Shown here one piece after another: positions 7,990 through 15,996 of a stretch of DNA of 50,280 nt. The notes below the pieces were generated by a model. It worked only from the letters and a program-made list of their open reading frames with translations. It was not told the DNA's origin and searched no databases. Origin of the DNA: Lachnospiraceae bacterium (lineage in GTDB: Bacteria; Bacillota; Clostridia; Lachnospirales; Lachnospiraceae); assembly GCA_017469945.1 (NCBI GenBank), contig JAFUFI010000001.1, positions 1 through 50,280 on the forward strand. Reading direction: 5' to 3'. Positions within the stretch are counted from its first letter, which is position 1. Every line of letters begins with the position of its first letter. The position numbers and the translations under genes were made by a program.

Positions 7990-8961
7990 CTACATTTTAG
8001 CTTGATGTACGACAACCTGGTTGAAGGGTATTTCGATACCTGCTTTGTCGAAACCTATTTTGATTTCACGATTAAGTAATCTTGCGGCTGAGAAGATATC
8101 TTTTTCGTTTACTTTTCCGATAACTTTAAGCTCTACACCGCTTTCGCCGAGGGCCTGAACTCCTAAATACTTGGGATCTTCAAGGAAAACGTCCGGATAC
8201 TTTTCTTTGATGGCGGGAAGAAGCGTTTCAAATACTTCTTCAAGTTTCTCAATGTCTGTTCCGTAGGATACGCTTACGGCAGTAACCGCAACGCTGTCGA
8301 TAGCCGAGCGATTAAGGATATTTCTGAGGTCGGAGTTATTGATAAGTTTAATGTTCCCGCCCACATCTTTAATGGCAGTGGTTCGAATACCGATGCTTTC
8401 GACAGTTCCTCTATATCCGCCGACCTCGATAATATCGCCTACATTAAACTGGTCTTCAAATACCAGGAATATGCCTGTTATAAGGTCTTCCACAAGGCTC
8501 TGGGCTCCAAAGCCTACAACAAGTGTTAAGATTCCGACGCTGGCAAAAATTGTGCTTACGTTCACTCCCATTGCTGCAAGGCACCAGAAAAAGCCGACAA
8601 TGAATGTGATGTAGCTGATAGCACTCTTTAAAAGCGTTAAAAAACTTTTTGCTTTTGAGCTCTTAGGTTTTAACCTGTCAGCAATAAATACCACTATAGT
8701 TGAAATGGTCACCATCAGAAGAATAATGGCAATAATCTGGAAAAGCGTTGCAAAATCAAACTTAAAGGTCTTTGAAATTTTGCTTACATCGCCAAAGATT
8801 CTGCTCCAAGTGCCCTGAATGCTTTCTTTGACTTCAGCGGGAAGAAAGGGTATTATCGCGGGATTTGTGATTATCAGGAATAACAAGAATGCAATAATCA
8901 GTCCCACAATTCTCCCTACATTAACGGGCTTTCTTTCCTTTTTCTTAATCTCTTCGCTCAT
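7990..8961 (-). CDS. MscS-family mechanosensitive ion channel
   Basis: A small-conductance mechanosensitive channel homologue (323 residues) that opens under membrane tension to release solutes. Three or four helices are visible; the pore helix TM3 carries the Gly/Ala pattern (VSTIFASVGILTLVVGFGAQSLVEDL), followed by the beta domain IFLVFEDQFNVGDIIEVGGYRGTVESIGIRTT and a C-terminal alpha/beta part. ATG at 8961 follows AAGGAGG at good spacing; the longer frame to 9015 overlaps the upstream gene and is rejected. It begins 1 base after the stop of the upstream beta-rich membrane protein, so the two are very likely co-translated. Confidence 0.92.
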   Translation of the reverse strand: MSEEIKKKERKPVNVGRIVGLIIAFLLFLIITNPAIIPFLPAEVKESIQGTWSRIFGDVSKISKTFKFDFATLFQIIAIILLMVTISTIVVFIADRLKPKSSKAKSFLTLLKSAISYITFIVGFFWCLAAMGVNVSTIFASVGILTLVVGFGAQSLVEDLITGIFLVFEDQFNVGDIIEVGGYRGTVESIGIRTTAIKDVGGNIKLINNSDLRNILNRSAIDSVAVTAVSVSYGTDIEKLEEVFETLLPAIKEKYPDVFLEDPKYLGVQALGESGVELKVIGKVNEKDIFSAARLLNREIKIGFDKAGIEIPFNQVVVHQAKM

Positions 8962-8962
8962 A

Positions 8963-10237
8963 TCAATCCTCCTTTGGTGATATTTTAATGATGGTCGAAC
9001 TCGATCCATCTTCAAATCTGAATCCCCATATATTGTGATTGTTTATGTTTTGGAAGTAGCGCATTAATTGTTTATCATTTGAGCCTGTAACTTCCAATGG
9101 TTTCAAGTAATAAATACCTTTTTCAAGGGTTGAATCTCTTACCTCAATTGCTCCACCGTTAGTTTCAATGGTAACACCGCTGTCTATCATGAGGCAGCTG
9201 GGACTGCCTTCACATTCAAGTCTTATACAAGGATTGGTATTGTTTTCAATGGCCAGATATCCATCACCTGTAATCGTAAGGCTTCCGCCGTACATAAAGC
9301 CCCAAGCAACAATTCCTTTTAGTTTATTTTCGCCCACGAGACGCAATTTGAAGCCGTTGCCCATTAGGTTAATGTTTAAATATTCGCCGGAATAATTGTC
9401 CAGCGTCAGCGTATTGGTGGCTTCGTTGTAATATGCACCCGGAATGGATTCATTGACAATTTTGGCTGTCATCAAAGGTTGAGGGACACTACCATCTGCC
9501 AAATCCTGCGAGTTTCTGTATGCAACAAGTCCCGCACCTTCAAGCCAGGTCATGGCAGGATATTTATCCCCCTGATTGAAATCGTACATATCTTCCAAAA
9601 CCGCATCCGGCATATAATAATAGTCCGATATTACTTCTCCGTTTTCCAAATGGAGCCCGTTGTCATCTATCAGGAATTGCTTGACTGACCTGTAAATGTA
9701 ATCCGGTTCCTTGGCGGAATATTCCACCATAACGTATTGCTCATCCAGGACACCGAAACCTGGCACATATCCGTTAGGCTCGAGGTTCGTAAGAACAGGG
9801 AAAGCATCATCCGGTCCGTCGATAGGAGCCTTCTCTTCGTCTATGTCGGGTTCTATGCTACTCACATCGGATACTTTCTCTTCAATCGGTTCCTGAACCG
9901 GTATGTCTGTATTATCCTCAAGGGGCTCCGGATAGGCTATATCCATGTGATGATTGTCAAAAGCATCGTTAAATGGATCTTCTGCCAACAAATCATACCC
10001 GAAGGCATCTTTAACCATAATAACCGCAAGACAGACTGCCGCAGTCTGCATTATCTTGACGCCATGACGCTGAATAAACTTCTTTCCGGATTTGCTCTTT
10101 TTATTTATATGTTCTTTTTCCTTTGGCGGGACATACTCATGCCCTGTATCCGCGCCCTCTTTTACAAAAGAAAACTCCTCGGATAAACTGCCAAATTCAT
10201 CATAGATTTGGGATTTTTTAAGATTTTCTTCAGCCAA
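8963..10237 (-). CDS. Membrane-anchored beta-rich protein of unknown function
   Basis: 424 residues: a cytoplasmic charged N-terminus (about 1-60), one membrane helix (about 62-78, IMQTAAVCLAVIMV), an acidic Pro/Glu/Asp linker (about 90-150), then an extracytoplasmic part. From about residue 275 there are repeated beta-strand turns (ATNTLTLDNYSG, INLMGNGFKLRLVGENKLKG, SLTITGDGYLAIENN) resembling right-handed beta-helix or carbohydrate-binding segments seen in Lachnospiraceae surface proteins. It is joined to the MscS gene by a 1-base gap, which suggests a functional link at the envelope. I assign no enzyme activity. Confidence 0.65.
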   Translation of the reverse strand: MAEENLKKSQIYDEFGSLSEEFSFVKEGADTGHEYVPPKEKEHINKKSKSGKKFIQRHGVKIMQTAAVCLAVIMVKDAFGYDLLAEDPFNDAFDNHHMDIAYPEPLEDNTDIPVQEPIEEKVSDVSSIEPDIDEEKAPIDGPDDAFPVLTNLEPNGYVPGFGVLDEQYVMVEYSAKEPDYIYRSVKQFLIDDNGLHLENGEVISDYYYMPDAVLEDMYDFNQGDKYPAMTWLEGAGLVAYRNSQDLADGSVPQPLMTAKIVNESIPGAYYNEATNTLTLDNYSGEYLNINLMGNGFKLRLVGENKLKGIVAWGFMYGGSLTITGDGYLAIENNTNPCIRLECEGSPSCLMIDSGVTIETNGGAIEVRDSTLEKGIYYLKPLEVTGSNDKQLMRYFQNINNHNIWGFRFEDGSSSTIIKISPKED

Positions 10238-10386
10238 CTTATCATTCCTTTAATCGTAATGCTCAGTTGAACGGGGGATAAGATCTGCTCCCTCGTATAT
10301 GCTACAAGAACTTTATGTCATTATACCACAAATTTTATATTTGGAGTTAATCTTCAAACTTCATAAGTGCAGCTTGTATCTGTATC

Positions 10387-10421
10387 AAAAAAGAGCCACG
10401 CCTTTTTCAAAGCATGACTCT
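10387..10421 (-). terminator. Intrinsic terminator after the flotillin gene
   Basis: On the minus strand AGAGTCATGC pairs with GCGTGGCTCT (two wobble pairs) and is followed by six T. It lies about 65 bases beyond the flotillin stop codon. The rest of the 10238-10485 gap holds no other clear element. Confidence 0.75.
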
Positions 10422-10485
10422 CATTCTCATTTATGTGACAGTGGGTTTGCTACCACATTTCCGGCCCTCATATTTAATTATTTGG

Positions 10486-11991
10486 TTATTCTGTAACTGC
10501 TTCAGCTACTTTCTGAGCAACTGCTTCCTTTGCTGCAGCTCCGTCAAGGCCGGTTACGTTAACATTGTGATTTACCTTTGCATCATAGGTCTGTGCCTTC
10601 ATAACCTCGGTGAGGTCAAATCCGGTAGTCTCTTTTACGGACTCAATAACCTTTGCAAGTACAGCGGGGGTATATCCGCCTACGCTTGATACGCCGCCTT
10701 CTCCGTTTCCGGAATCAATAACTGTAACCTTGTCGATAGCGGAGATGGGCTGTGCGATAGCCTTTGCAATCTCAGGAAGCTGATTAATGATCATCTCTGT
10801 AATAGCGGCGTTGTTGTACTTTGCATACGCCTCAGCCTTCTTTTCCATAGCCTGCGCTTCCGCAATACCCTTTGCTTCGATAGCTTCCGCTTCCGCACGT
10901 CCTACGGCTGCGATACCTTCTGCCTCTTTCTGCTTTGCATAGATTGCAGCGTCTGCCTGTGCCTTAACAGCCTCAGCTTTCTTTTCCTGCTCGTACTTAG
11001 CAGCATCTGCTTCACGCTGTCTCTCGATCATGGCAGCTTCAGCTTCCTGCTGACGACGATACTTCTCAGCTTCTGCTTTCTTTCTGATCTCAGCGGTAAG
11101 AGCCTGCTCAGCAACCTGCGCTTCCTTAGCCTTCAGCTCAACTTCGCGCTCCTGACGAGCGATGTCAGCATTGGTACGGGTAACCTCGATTGTCTTTCTC
11201 TGCTCTTCCTGCTGAATCTCGTATGCAGCGTCCGCAGCAGCCTTCTTGGTATCCGACTCTCTCTTAAGTTCAGCCTTCTGAATAGCGAGGTCGTTTTGCT
11301 TCTTGGCTATCTCTGTCTGGGAAAGAACCTCTGCATCGTTGGCATCCTTGTCAGCCTGCGCCTGAGCAACCTTGATATCTCTCTCGGACTCAGCTCTTGA
11401 AATAGCGGCTGCCTTCTGGATACGAACCACGTTGTCAACACCGAGGTTTTCAATAACGTGATTGTTGTCAGTGAAGTTCTGTACGTTGAAGGATGTGATC
11501 ACAAGTCCCATAGCCGCAAGATCGGGATCCGCATTCTCCTTAACGAGAAGCGCAAATTTCTGGCGGTCTGAAACCATTTCCTCGAGTCTCATCTTTCCGA
11601 CGATCTCACGCACATTACCTTCGAGTACTTCTCTTGCTACGGCTGCGATGTACTCAGGCTTCTTGTTAAGGAAGTTCTTTGCAGCCAGCTTGATAAGATC
11701 CGGCGTATGTCCAACCTGTACGTTTACGGTAGCATCAACATTGATATTGATGTAGTCCGCTGTAGGAACCGCGCTTGATGTCTTAACATCGATGGGAATG
11801 AGCTGAAGCTTTAAGACGTCCTTTTTCTCAAGGAAAGGAATCTTAACTCCGCTTCGTCCGATGAGGATCCTGGGCTGTTTGTGAAGTCCTGTGATGATAA
11901 ACGCTTCGTCTGTCGAAGCTTTCACATAGCCTGCCAGCATGATGATCAAAAGAATGATTGCAGCAATTCCGATTAAAATGTATTTTAGCAT
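10486..11991 (-). CDS. Flotillin-like SPFH membrane scaffold protein
   Basis: 501 residues: an N-terminal membrane hairpin or helix (about 3-22), an SPFH/PHB domain (about 28-200), then a long Ala/Glu/Lys/Gln-rich coiled coil (about 200-400, with many EAEA and KKAEAEK repeats), and a C-terminal segment with conserved flotillin features (AKAIAQPISAIDKVTVID, SGNGEGG). This is the FloT/YuaG type that forms rings organising membrane microdomains. It is monocistronic, with AGGAGGG before the start, a terminator after it and a terminator from the upstream unit before it. No NfeD-type partner is seen next to it. Confidence 0.93.
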   Translation of the reverse strand: MLKYILIGIAAIILLIIMLAGYVKASTDEAFIITGLHKQPRILIGRSGVKIPFLEKKDVLKLQLIPIDVKTSSAVPTADYININVDATVNVQVGHTPDLIKLAAKNFLNKKPEYIAAVAREVLEGNVREIVGKMRLEEMVSDRQKFALLVKENADPDLAAMGLVITSFNVQNFTDNNHVIENLGVDNVVRIQKAAAISRAESERDIKVAQAQADKDANDAEVLSQTEIAKKQNDLAIQKAELKRESDTKKAAADAAYEIQQEEQRKTIEVTRTNADIARQEREVELKAKEAQVAEQALTAEIRKKAEAEKYRRQQEAEAAMIERQREADAAKYEQEKKAEAVKAQADAAIYAKQKEAEGIAAVGRAEAEAIEAKGIAEAQAMEKKAEAYAKYNNAAITEMIINQLPEIAKAIAQPISAIDKVTVIDSGNGEGGVSSVGGYTPAVLAKVIESVKETTGFDLTEVMKAQTYDAKVNHNVNVTGLDGAAAKEAVAQKVAEAVTE

Positions 11992-12070
11992 ATTACCCTC
12001 CTTCTGCAGCGACCTGTTTTCGCTTGCCTGTAACCAAAGGATAGCACGGCCGCTTCTTTTATTAAATCAC

Positions 12071-12102
12071 AAAAAAGGCGAAATAGAAATCTCTATTTCG
12101 CC
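12071..12102 (-). terminator. Intrinsic terminator of the SHOCT membrane-gene cassette
   Basis: GGCGAAATAGA pairs perfectly with TCTATTTCGCC over a 4-base loop, followed on the minus strand by six T. It ends the unit of three membrane genes at 12147-14209. Confidence 0.9.
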
Positions 12103-12146
12103 ATATAATTGCAATATTAATTTGTTGAATTTTACCCCCTGCTGCT

Positions 12147-12620
12147 TTACCGGAGTTTGCTTAAGACATGATCAAGTTTTAGAATATCTTCCTCACCATA
12201 CATTCCCATGTCAACGCAAAATCGTTTCGATACGAACGATATCTCATACACCTTCTTTTTTGAAAAGAACAGAATAAGTCCTGCAACAAGACAAAGAATT
12301 GCAGCAGCATTTACAAAATATGAGGTCCAGGACGTATCGATGAAAAACAAATAATCCGAGAGTTTTCCGGCTACTGTATTGAACAATTCCAAAACACATC
12401 CTATTACCACAAATTGTATCAGTTTCTTAGGTGACCGTTTCTTTAGTTTTCCAAGTCCAAGGTACTCTTTGATGCTGCATTCTCCTTTTCCCCCGTTGAC
12501 CTTGTAGAACTCTTTATTTTTTAAGTAATAAAAATCGCCCTCAATCAGGAACTGATCTTCCGAAACAGTTATCCGGCATTTCTTTTTCCCGTAGCTGCCG
12601 TCTAGTTTTATCAAATCCAT
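12147..12620 (-). CDS. Hypothetical membrane protein
   Basis: 157 residues. A soluble beta-like N-terminus (about 1-60: KLDGSYGKKKCRITVSEDQFLIEGDFYYL, possibly PH-like) is followed by two membrane helices (about 68-86 and 100-120) and a short C-terminal strand region. I do not recognise a family. It is the last gene of a three-gene unit, 6 bases after the SHOCT protein, and resembles its partner in pairing a small soluble fold with membrane helices. Confidence 0.6.
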   Translation of the reverse strand: MDLIKLDGSYGKKKCRITVSEDQFLIEGDFYYLKNKEFYKVNGGKGECSIKEYLGLGKLKKRSPKKLIQFVVIGCVLELFNTVAGKLSDYLFFIDTSWTSYFVNAAAILCLVAGLILFFSKKKVYEISFVSKRFCVDMGMYGEEDILKLDHVLSKLR

Positions 12621-12626
12621 TTCTCT

Positions 12627-13847
12627 TTATAATCCCAGAAGCTTTTTCTTCATTGCATCATAATCTTCCTGAGATATCAGACCATCCTTCAGAAGATCAG
12701 CGTACTTACGGAGTTCATCAGCCGTACCATTGTTACCCGCTACCGGCTGGCTTCGCACAGTTACAGGAACAGAATCACTTTTAGCGCTTGCTTCTTCAAT
12801 CAGGTCTTTTACCCTTCTTAACTGTTTCTGGAAATCCTCTATTTCCGCTTTTGCATAATATGAAACATCAAAAGCTATAGAACCACCGGCGTACTGAACC
12901 TGGAAAAATGTTTTACGTTTCTTTAAATAATTGATAAAAACAATCAAGCATGAAATAAATAGAGGAAGACACACAGCACCGAGCAATTCCCGTCCTATTT
13001 CATCTCCGAATGATTGATATTTAGCATAACCATATGACCACGTCGGTATATGATCCAAGATAAGCAATTTAAATGAATAATTCTTTTCAACCTCATCATT
13101 AGAAACTATCGAAGTAAGATGCCACACAGCTTTTTTATATGCCTCACCACGAATAGTATACGTATTTGTATTTGGATCCAACTCTCCAATAATCCCTAAG
13201 TTAACCAGCTGATTAATTGTGTCTATTTCGTAATCTTCTAACTTTTGGGGAACCTCATAACCATCACGTAAAGCATATATTGCTTCTTTTCTCAATCTTA
13301 AATCAGATTCCTTTATTATACCGTATAACTCTTTGCTTTCTATTGTGTCCAAATATTGTTCTCTATAATGCCAAAAAGGATCATAGAAAATACCAACTAG
13401 CGAACTTACTAATCCACCTAATGATATTAATAGTGCCGCAAATATCCCAACCAGCACTCCAATCCTTCTCTTGTAAATAAACCCACTTCCGGTAACGTCT
13501 TTTATGTCTACGGTACGATTCTCCTCAGAAATTAATAAAGCCTTTCCTCGTCCCGTATAACAATTTCCCCTGAAATAAACACGTTTATCAGAAATAAAAG
13601 CAAATGCTTTTTTTACAGCTCCATCGGATAAAAAATTCAAAAAGTAACCATTTCCCAATGAGGATATATACTTCTCTTCTGCGCTTACAAAAAGCTCAGC
13701 CATTTTCTTTTTATCACTATCCAAGAGTTCTGTTTGCTGAGGCTCTGTTTTTACCTTTTTTATTCTTTTTAGTACTATTATAGAAACTATAATTGTAACT
13801 AAAATACTTACCAAAAGAATAATTACCATTACTATACTTGCAATCAT
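12627..13847 (-). CDS. Membrane protein with C-terminal SHOCT domain
   Basis: 406 residues: a membrane helix at 1-27, a PH-like stretch (about 45-115, with FAFISDKRVYFRGNCYTG), two further membrane regions (about 128-155 and 285-310), and at the end a SHOCT motif (ADELRKYADLLKDGLISQEDYDAMKKKLLGL). SHOCT is a short helical module usually fused to membrane or PH-like domains and thought to mediate oligomerisation or binding. The middle region (about 160-270) looks helical and soluble. Its 5' end overlaps the upstream membrane gene by 4 bases. The coding sequence is visibly more AT-rich than that of flotillin or tex. Confidence 0.7.
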   Translation of the reverse strand: MIASIVMVIILLVSILVTIIVSIIVLKRIKKVKTEPQQTELLDSDKKKMAELFVSAEEKYISSLGNGYFLNFLSDGAVKKAFAFISDKRVYFRGNCYTGRGKALLISEENRTVDIKDVTGSGFIYKRRIGVLVGIFAALLISLGGLVSSLVGIFYDPFWHYREQYLDTIESKELYGIIKESDLRLRKEAIYALRDGYEVPQKLEDYEIDTINQLVNLGIIGELDPNTNTYTIRGEAYKKAVWHLTSIVSNDEVEKNYSFKLLILDHIPTWSYGYAKYQSFGDEIGRELLGAVCLPLFISCLIVFINYLKKRKTFFQVQYAGGSIAFDVSYYAKAEIEDFQKQLRRVKDLIEEASAKSDSVPVTVRSQPVAGNNGTADELRKYADLLKDGLISQEDYDAMKKKLLGL

Positions 13848-14209
13848 TTGTTTATGCCGCCTTTCTTTTTTCGCTTTAATTTATTCTCTACACATAAGTA
13901 TAGCCATAGAATCAGATAGTGTACGAGTAAATAGGCACACTTTACTATAAAGTTTTCACCTGAATTTATTTCTGAAAAATACATGCAGAATATCGCAACG
14001 ATTAAAGAAGTTCCAATCTCTTTAAGCAGATCAAAGATAATAAGCTTTAACTCTTGTCCACTGTATTTCCATATACCAAATCCTAAAAAAACTATTCCTA
14101 TCACTCCTGAATGAAGCAATCTATATCCCGGGACGTCACACGTATATAGACAAACCAGAACTGACGCAGCACAAAAAATCACTTCAGGAATCCATTTTGC
14201 TTTTTTCAT
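13844..14209 (-). CDS. Hypothetical four-span membrane protein
   Basis: 121 residues with about four hydrophobic segments (7-23, 31-47, 62-80, 85-106) and a basic C-terminus (KLKRKKKGG). It starts the cassette and overlaps the SHOCT gene by 4 bases (ATGA-type overlap), so expression should be coupled. No family is recognised. The coding sequence is AT-rich like the next gene. Confidence 0.6.
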   Translation of the reverse strand: MKKAKWIPEVIFCAASVLVCLYTCDVPGYRLLHSGVIGIVFLGFGIWKYSGQELKLIIFDLLKEIGTSLIVAIFCMYFSEINSGENFIVKCAYLLVHYLILWLYLCVENKLKRKKKGGINK

Positions 14210-14256
14210 CTCTCCGCGCCTCTCCTTCCTCCAAATCTTACCTTTAGGTATTGTTC

Positions 14257-14284
14257 TGTAAGGTGTATGTCAATACACCTTACA
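14257..14284. promoter_or_regulatory. Perfect 12-bp inverted repeat in the divergent gap
   Basis: TGTAAGGTGTAT / ATACACCTTACA with a 4-base loop, placed between the SHOCT cassette (minus) and hipBA (plus). A second hairpin follows at 14305-14325 (CAGTCGTGC, GAA, GCGCGACTG). Neither has a T-run, so operator or 5'-leader roles are more likely than termination; no function is proven. Confidence 0.5.
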
Positions 14285-14385
14285 GACTGACAGACGTAGT
14301 ATATCAGTCGTGCGAAGCGCGACTGCGTTACAAAAATTTTCTTGAAATCAAGATCACGTTGATACTGCTAATATATTAGGATTTC

Positions 14386-14414
14386 TTGACGTTTTATGTG
14401 ATAATTGTTAAAAT
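14386..14414 (+). promoter_or_regulatory. hipBA promoter
   Basis: TTGACG (14386-14391), 17-base spacer, TAAAAT (14409-14414). Palindromic AT-rich sites flank it: CTAATATATTAG at 14368-14379 and a repeated AAATATT around 14411-14428, both candidate binding sites for the HipB-like repressor. Confidence 0.65.
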
Positions 14415-14476
14415 ATTAGTAAATATTTTGATGGCAGTAGCACGAGACAATAACCACAAATAAGTACGCGGGTAAA

Positions 14477-14767
14477 ATGAATATGGAAAACTTTGATAAT
14501 TTACTAATGGGTCCATCAGATGTTGCCAAAGAATTGGCGGAGCGCCTAAAAAGAATACGAAAAAGAAAAAAAATAACTCAAAAGCAGCTTGCACTGAGAT
14601 GCAATATGAGTTACGCCTCCCTCTGCAGATTTGAACAAACCGGTCTCATATCACTTGAATCGTTCATAAAAATAACTATGGAACTTGGTGTAGCGGGTGA
14701 TGTAAGAGATCTTTTCACCAAACCCGTTTACGCAAGCATAGAGGAGGTAATAAATGACTCGCACTAA
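14477..14767 (+). CDS. HipB-like antitoxin, XRE-family HTH
   Basis: A 96-residue DNA-binding protein with a clear XRE helix-turn-helix (about 22-75: LAERLKRIRKRKKITQKQLALRCNMSYASLCRFEQTG). In HipBA systems HipB binds the promoter and neutralises HipA. The gene overlaps hipA by 14 bases, as usual for such pairs. ATG at 14477 is used; a second ATG two codons later is possible. Apart from hipA it is the only convincing plus-strand protein gene in the window. Confidence 0.85.
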   Translation: MNMENFDNLLMGPSDVAKELAERLKRIRKRKKITQKQLALRCNMSYASLCRFEQTGLISLESFIKITMELGVAGDVRDLFTKPVYASIEEVINDSH

Positions 14768-15899
14768 GAAACTGGAAGTCTATTGTTACGGAGAACTCGT
14801 CGGATTTTTGGCTGAAACTCCGGATCATATGATTGCTTTTCAATATGCAGATTCATGGCTCAGAAACGGTTTCTCAATCAGCCCGTTGTCTCTTCCCTTA
14901 AACAGCGATGTATTTGTACCTCCTGAAAAATGCCGAGATCGATTTCGCGGTTTATTCGGAGTATTTGCGGACAGCCTCCCTGACAACTGGGGACAGCTCC
15001 TTTTAGATAATCATCTTGCCTCTATAGGTATTAACAGGAGTGATATGTCAACCCTTGACAGGCTTGCATTTATCGGGAAGTCCGGTATGGGTGCTCTCGA
15101 ATACTATCCGACTAAGGAGTCAGATTTTCGCATAGATACATTGGGGCTAAATTATGACCAGATTGCCAAAGAATGCGAAAATATATTGTCGTCAAAGGAT
15201 TCAGACCAATTGGATGTTCTCTTTCAGTTAGGAGGTTCAAGTGGCGGAACAAGGCCTAAGATTCTGCTGTCCGAAAATGGCAAAGAGTGGATAGTAAAGT
15301 TTCCCTCAAACCAGGACCCGTCATATTGCGGAAAACGAGAATATGACTATTCGCTTTGTGCAAAGGACTGCGGCATCGTCATGACAGATACGGACCTGAT
15401 AAATTCTTCTATATGCGAAGGATACTTTAAGACAGAACGGTTCGACCGCCATGAAGGAAATAAAATATTCAGCATTACGTTTGCAGGTCTTCTTGAAGCG
15501 GATTTTCGCGCGCCTGCCTGTGACTATTCTACCTACTTTAAACTCGTTCAAATGCTGACTAAAGACAATACTTTCGACAAAGAACAGATGTACCGCGTCA
15601 TGTGTTTTAACAGTCTCACCCACAATAGAGACGATCACACAAAGAATTTCTCTTTCCTCTATACAAACGACTATGGTTGGAGACTCGCTCCGGCCTACGA
15701 CCTTACCTACAGTGACACCTATTGGGGGGAGCAGACAACTTCAGTAAACGGCAAAGGTATAGGTATTTTAGACAGTGATCTGATCAAAACAGGTCAGGAT
15801 GCAAGACTTTCAAAAGCTTTCTGCAAAACCTGTTTAGAGGAAATAAAAGACAAAACCACTGTTTTGAGCCCGTATCTCGAAGGAAATAAACAAGAATAA
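14754..15899 (+). CDS. HipA-like serine/threonine kinase toxin
   Basis: A 381-residue HipA-fold kinase. Visible are an N-terminal HipA_N part (residues about 1-110, with FADSLPDNWGQLLLD), a Gly-rich loop GGSSGGTRPKI (about 161-171), the catalytic loop HNRDDHTKNF (about 287-296), and the metal-binding AYDLTYS segment (about 317). All key kinase positions look intact, so an active toxin is plausible. E. coli HipA phosphorylates GltX; the target here is unknown. The start is set by GGAGG inside the end of hipB. A terminator follows at 15921. Confidence 0.88.
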   Translation: MTRTKKLEVYCYGELVGFLAETPDHMIAFQYADSWLRNGFSISPLSLPLNSDVFVPPEKCRDRFRGLFGVFADSLPDNWGQLLLDNHLASIGINRSDMSTLDRLAFIGKSGMGALEYYPTKESDFRIDTLGLNYDQIAKECENILSSKDSDQLDVLFQLGGSSGGTRPKILLSENGKEWIVKFPSNQDPSYCGKREYDYSLCAKDCGIVMTDTDLINSSICEGYFKTERFDRHEGNKIFSITFAGLLEADFRAPACDYSTYFKLVQMLTKDNTFDKEQMYRVMCFNSLTHNRDDHTKNFSFLYTNDYGWRLAPAYDLTYSDTYWGEQTTSVNGKGIGILDSDLIKTGQDARLSKAFCKTCLEEIKDKTTVLSPYLEGNKQE

Positions 15900-15920
15900 T
15901 AAACAAAAAAGTAAACAGTA

Positions 15921-15962
15921 AATAAGGTTTGGAAGCATCAAACTTCCAAGCCTATTATTTTT
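15921..15962 (+). terminator. Intrinsic terminator of hipBA
   Basis: AATAAGGTTTGGAAG pairs with CTTCCAAGCCTATT with one mismatch over a 7-base loop, followed by ATTTTT. It separates hipBA from the convergent tex gene and may serve both directions. Confidence 0.75.
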
Positions 15963-15996
15963 GCTACATAAATATTACATTACTCTACACTGCAGC

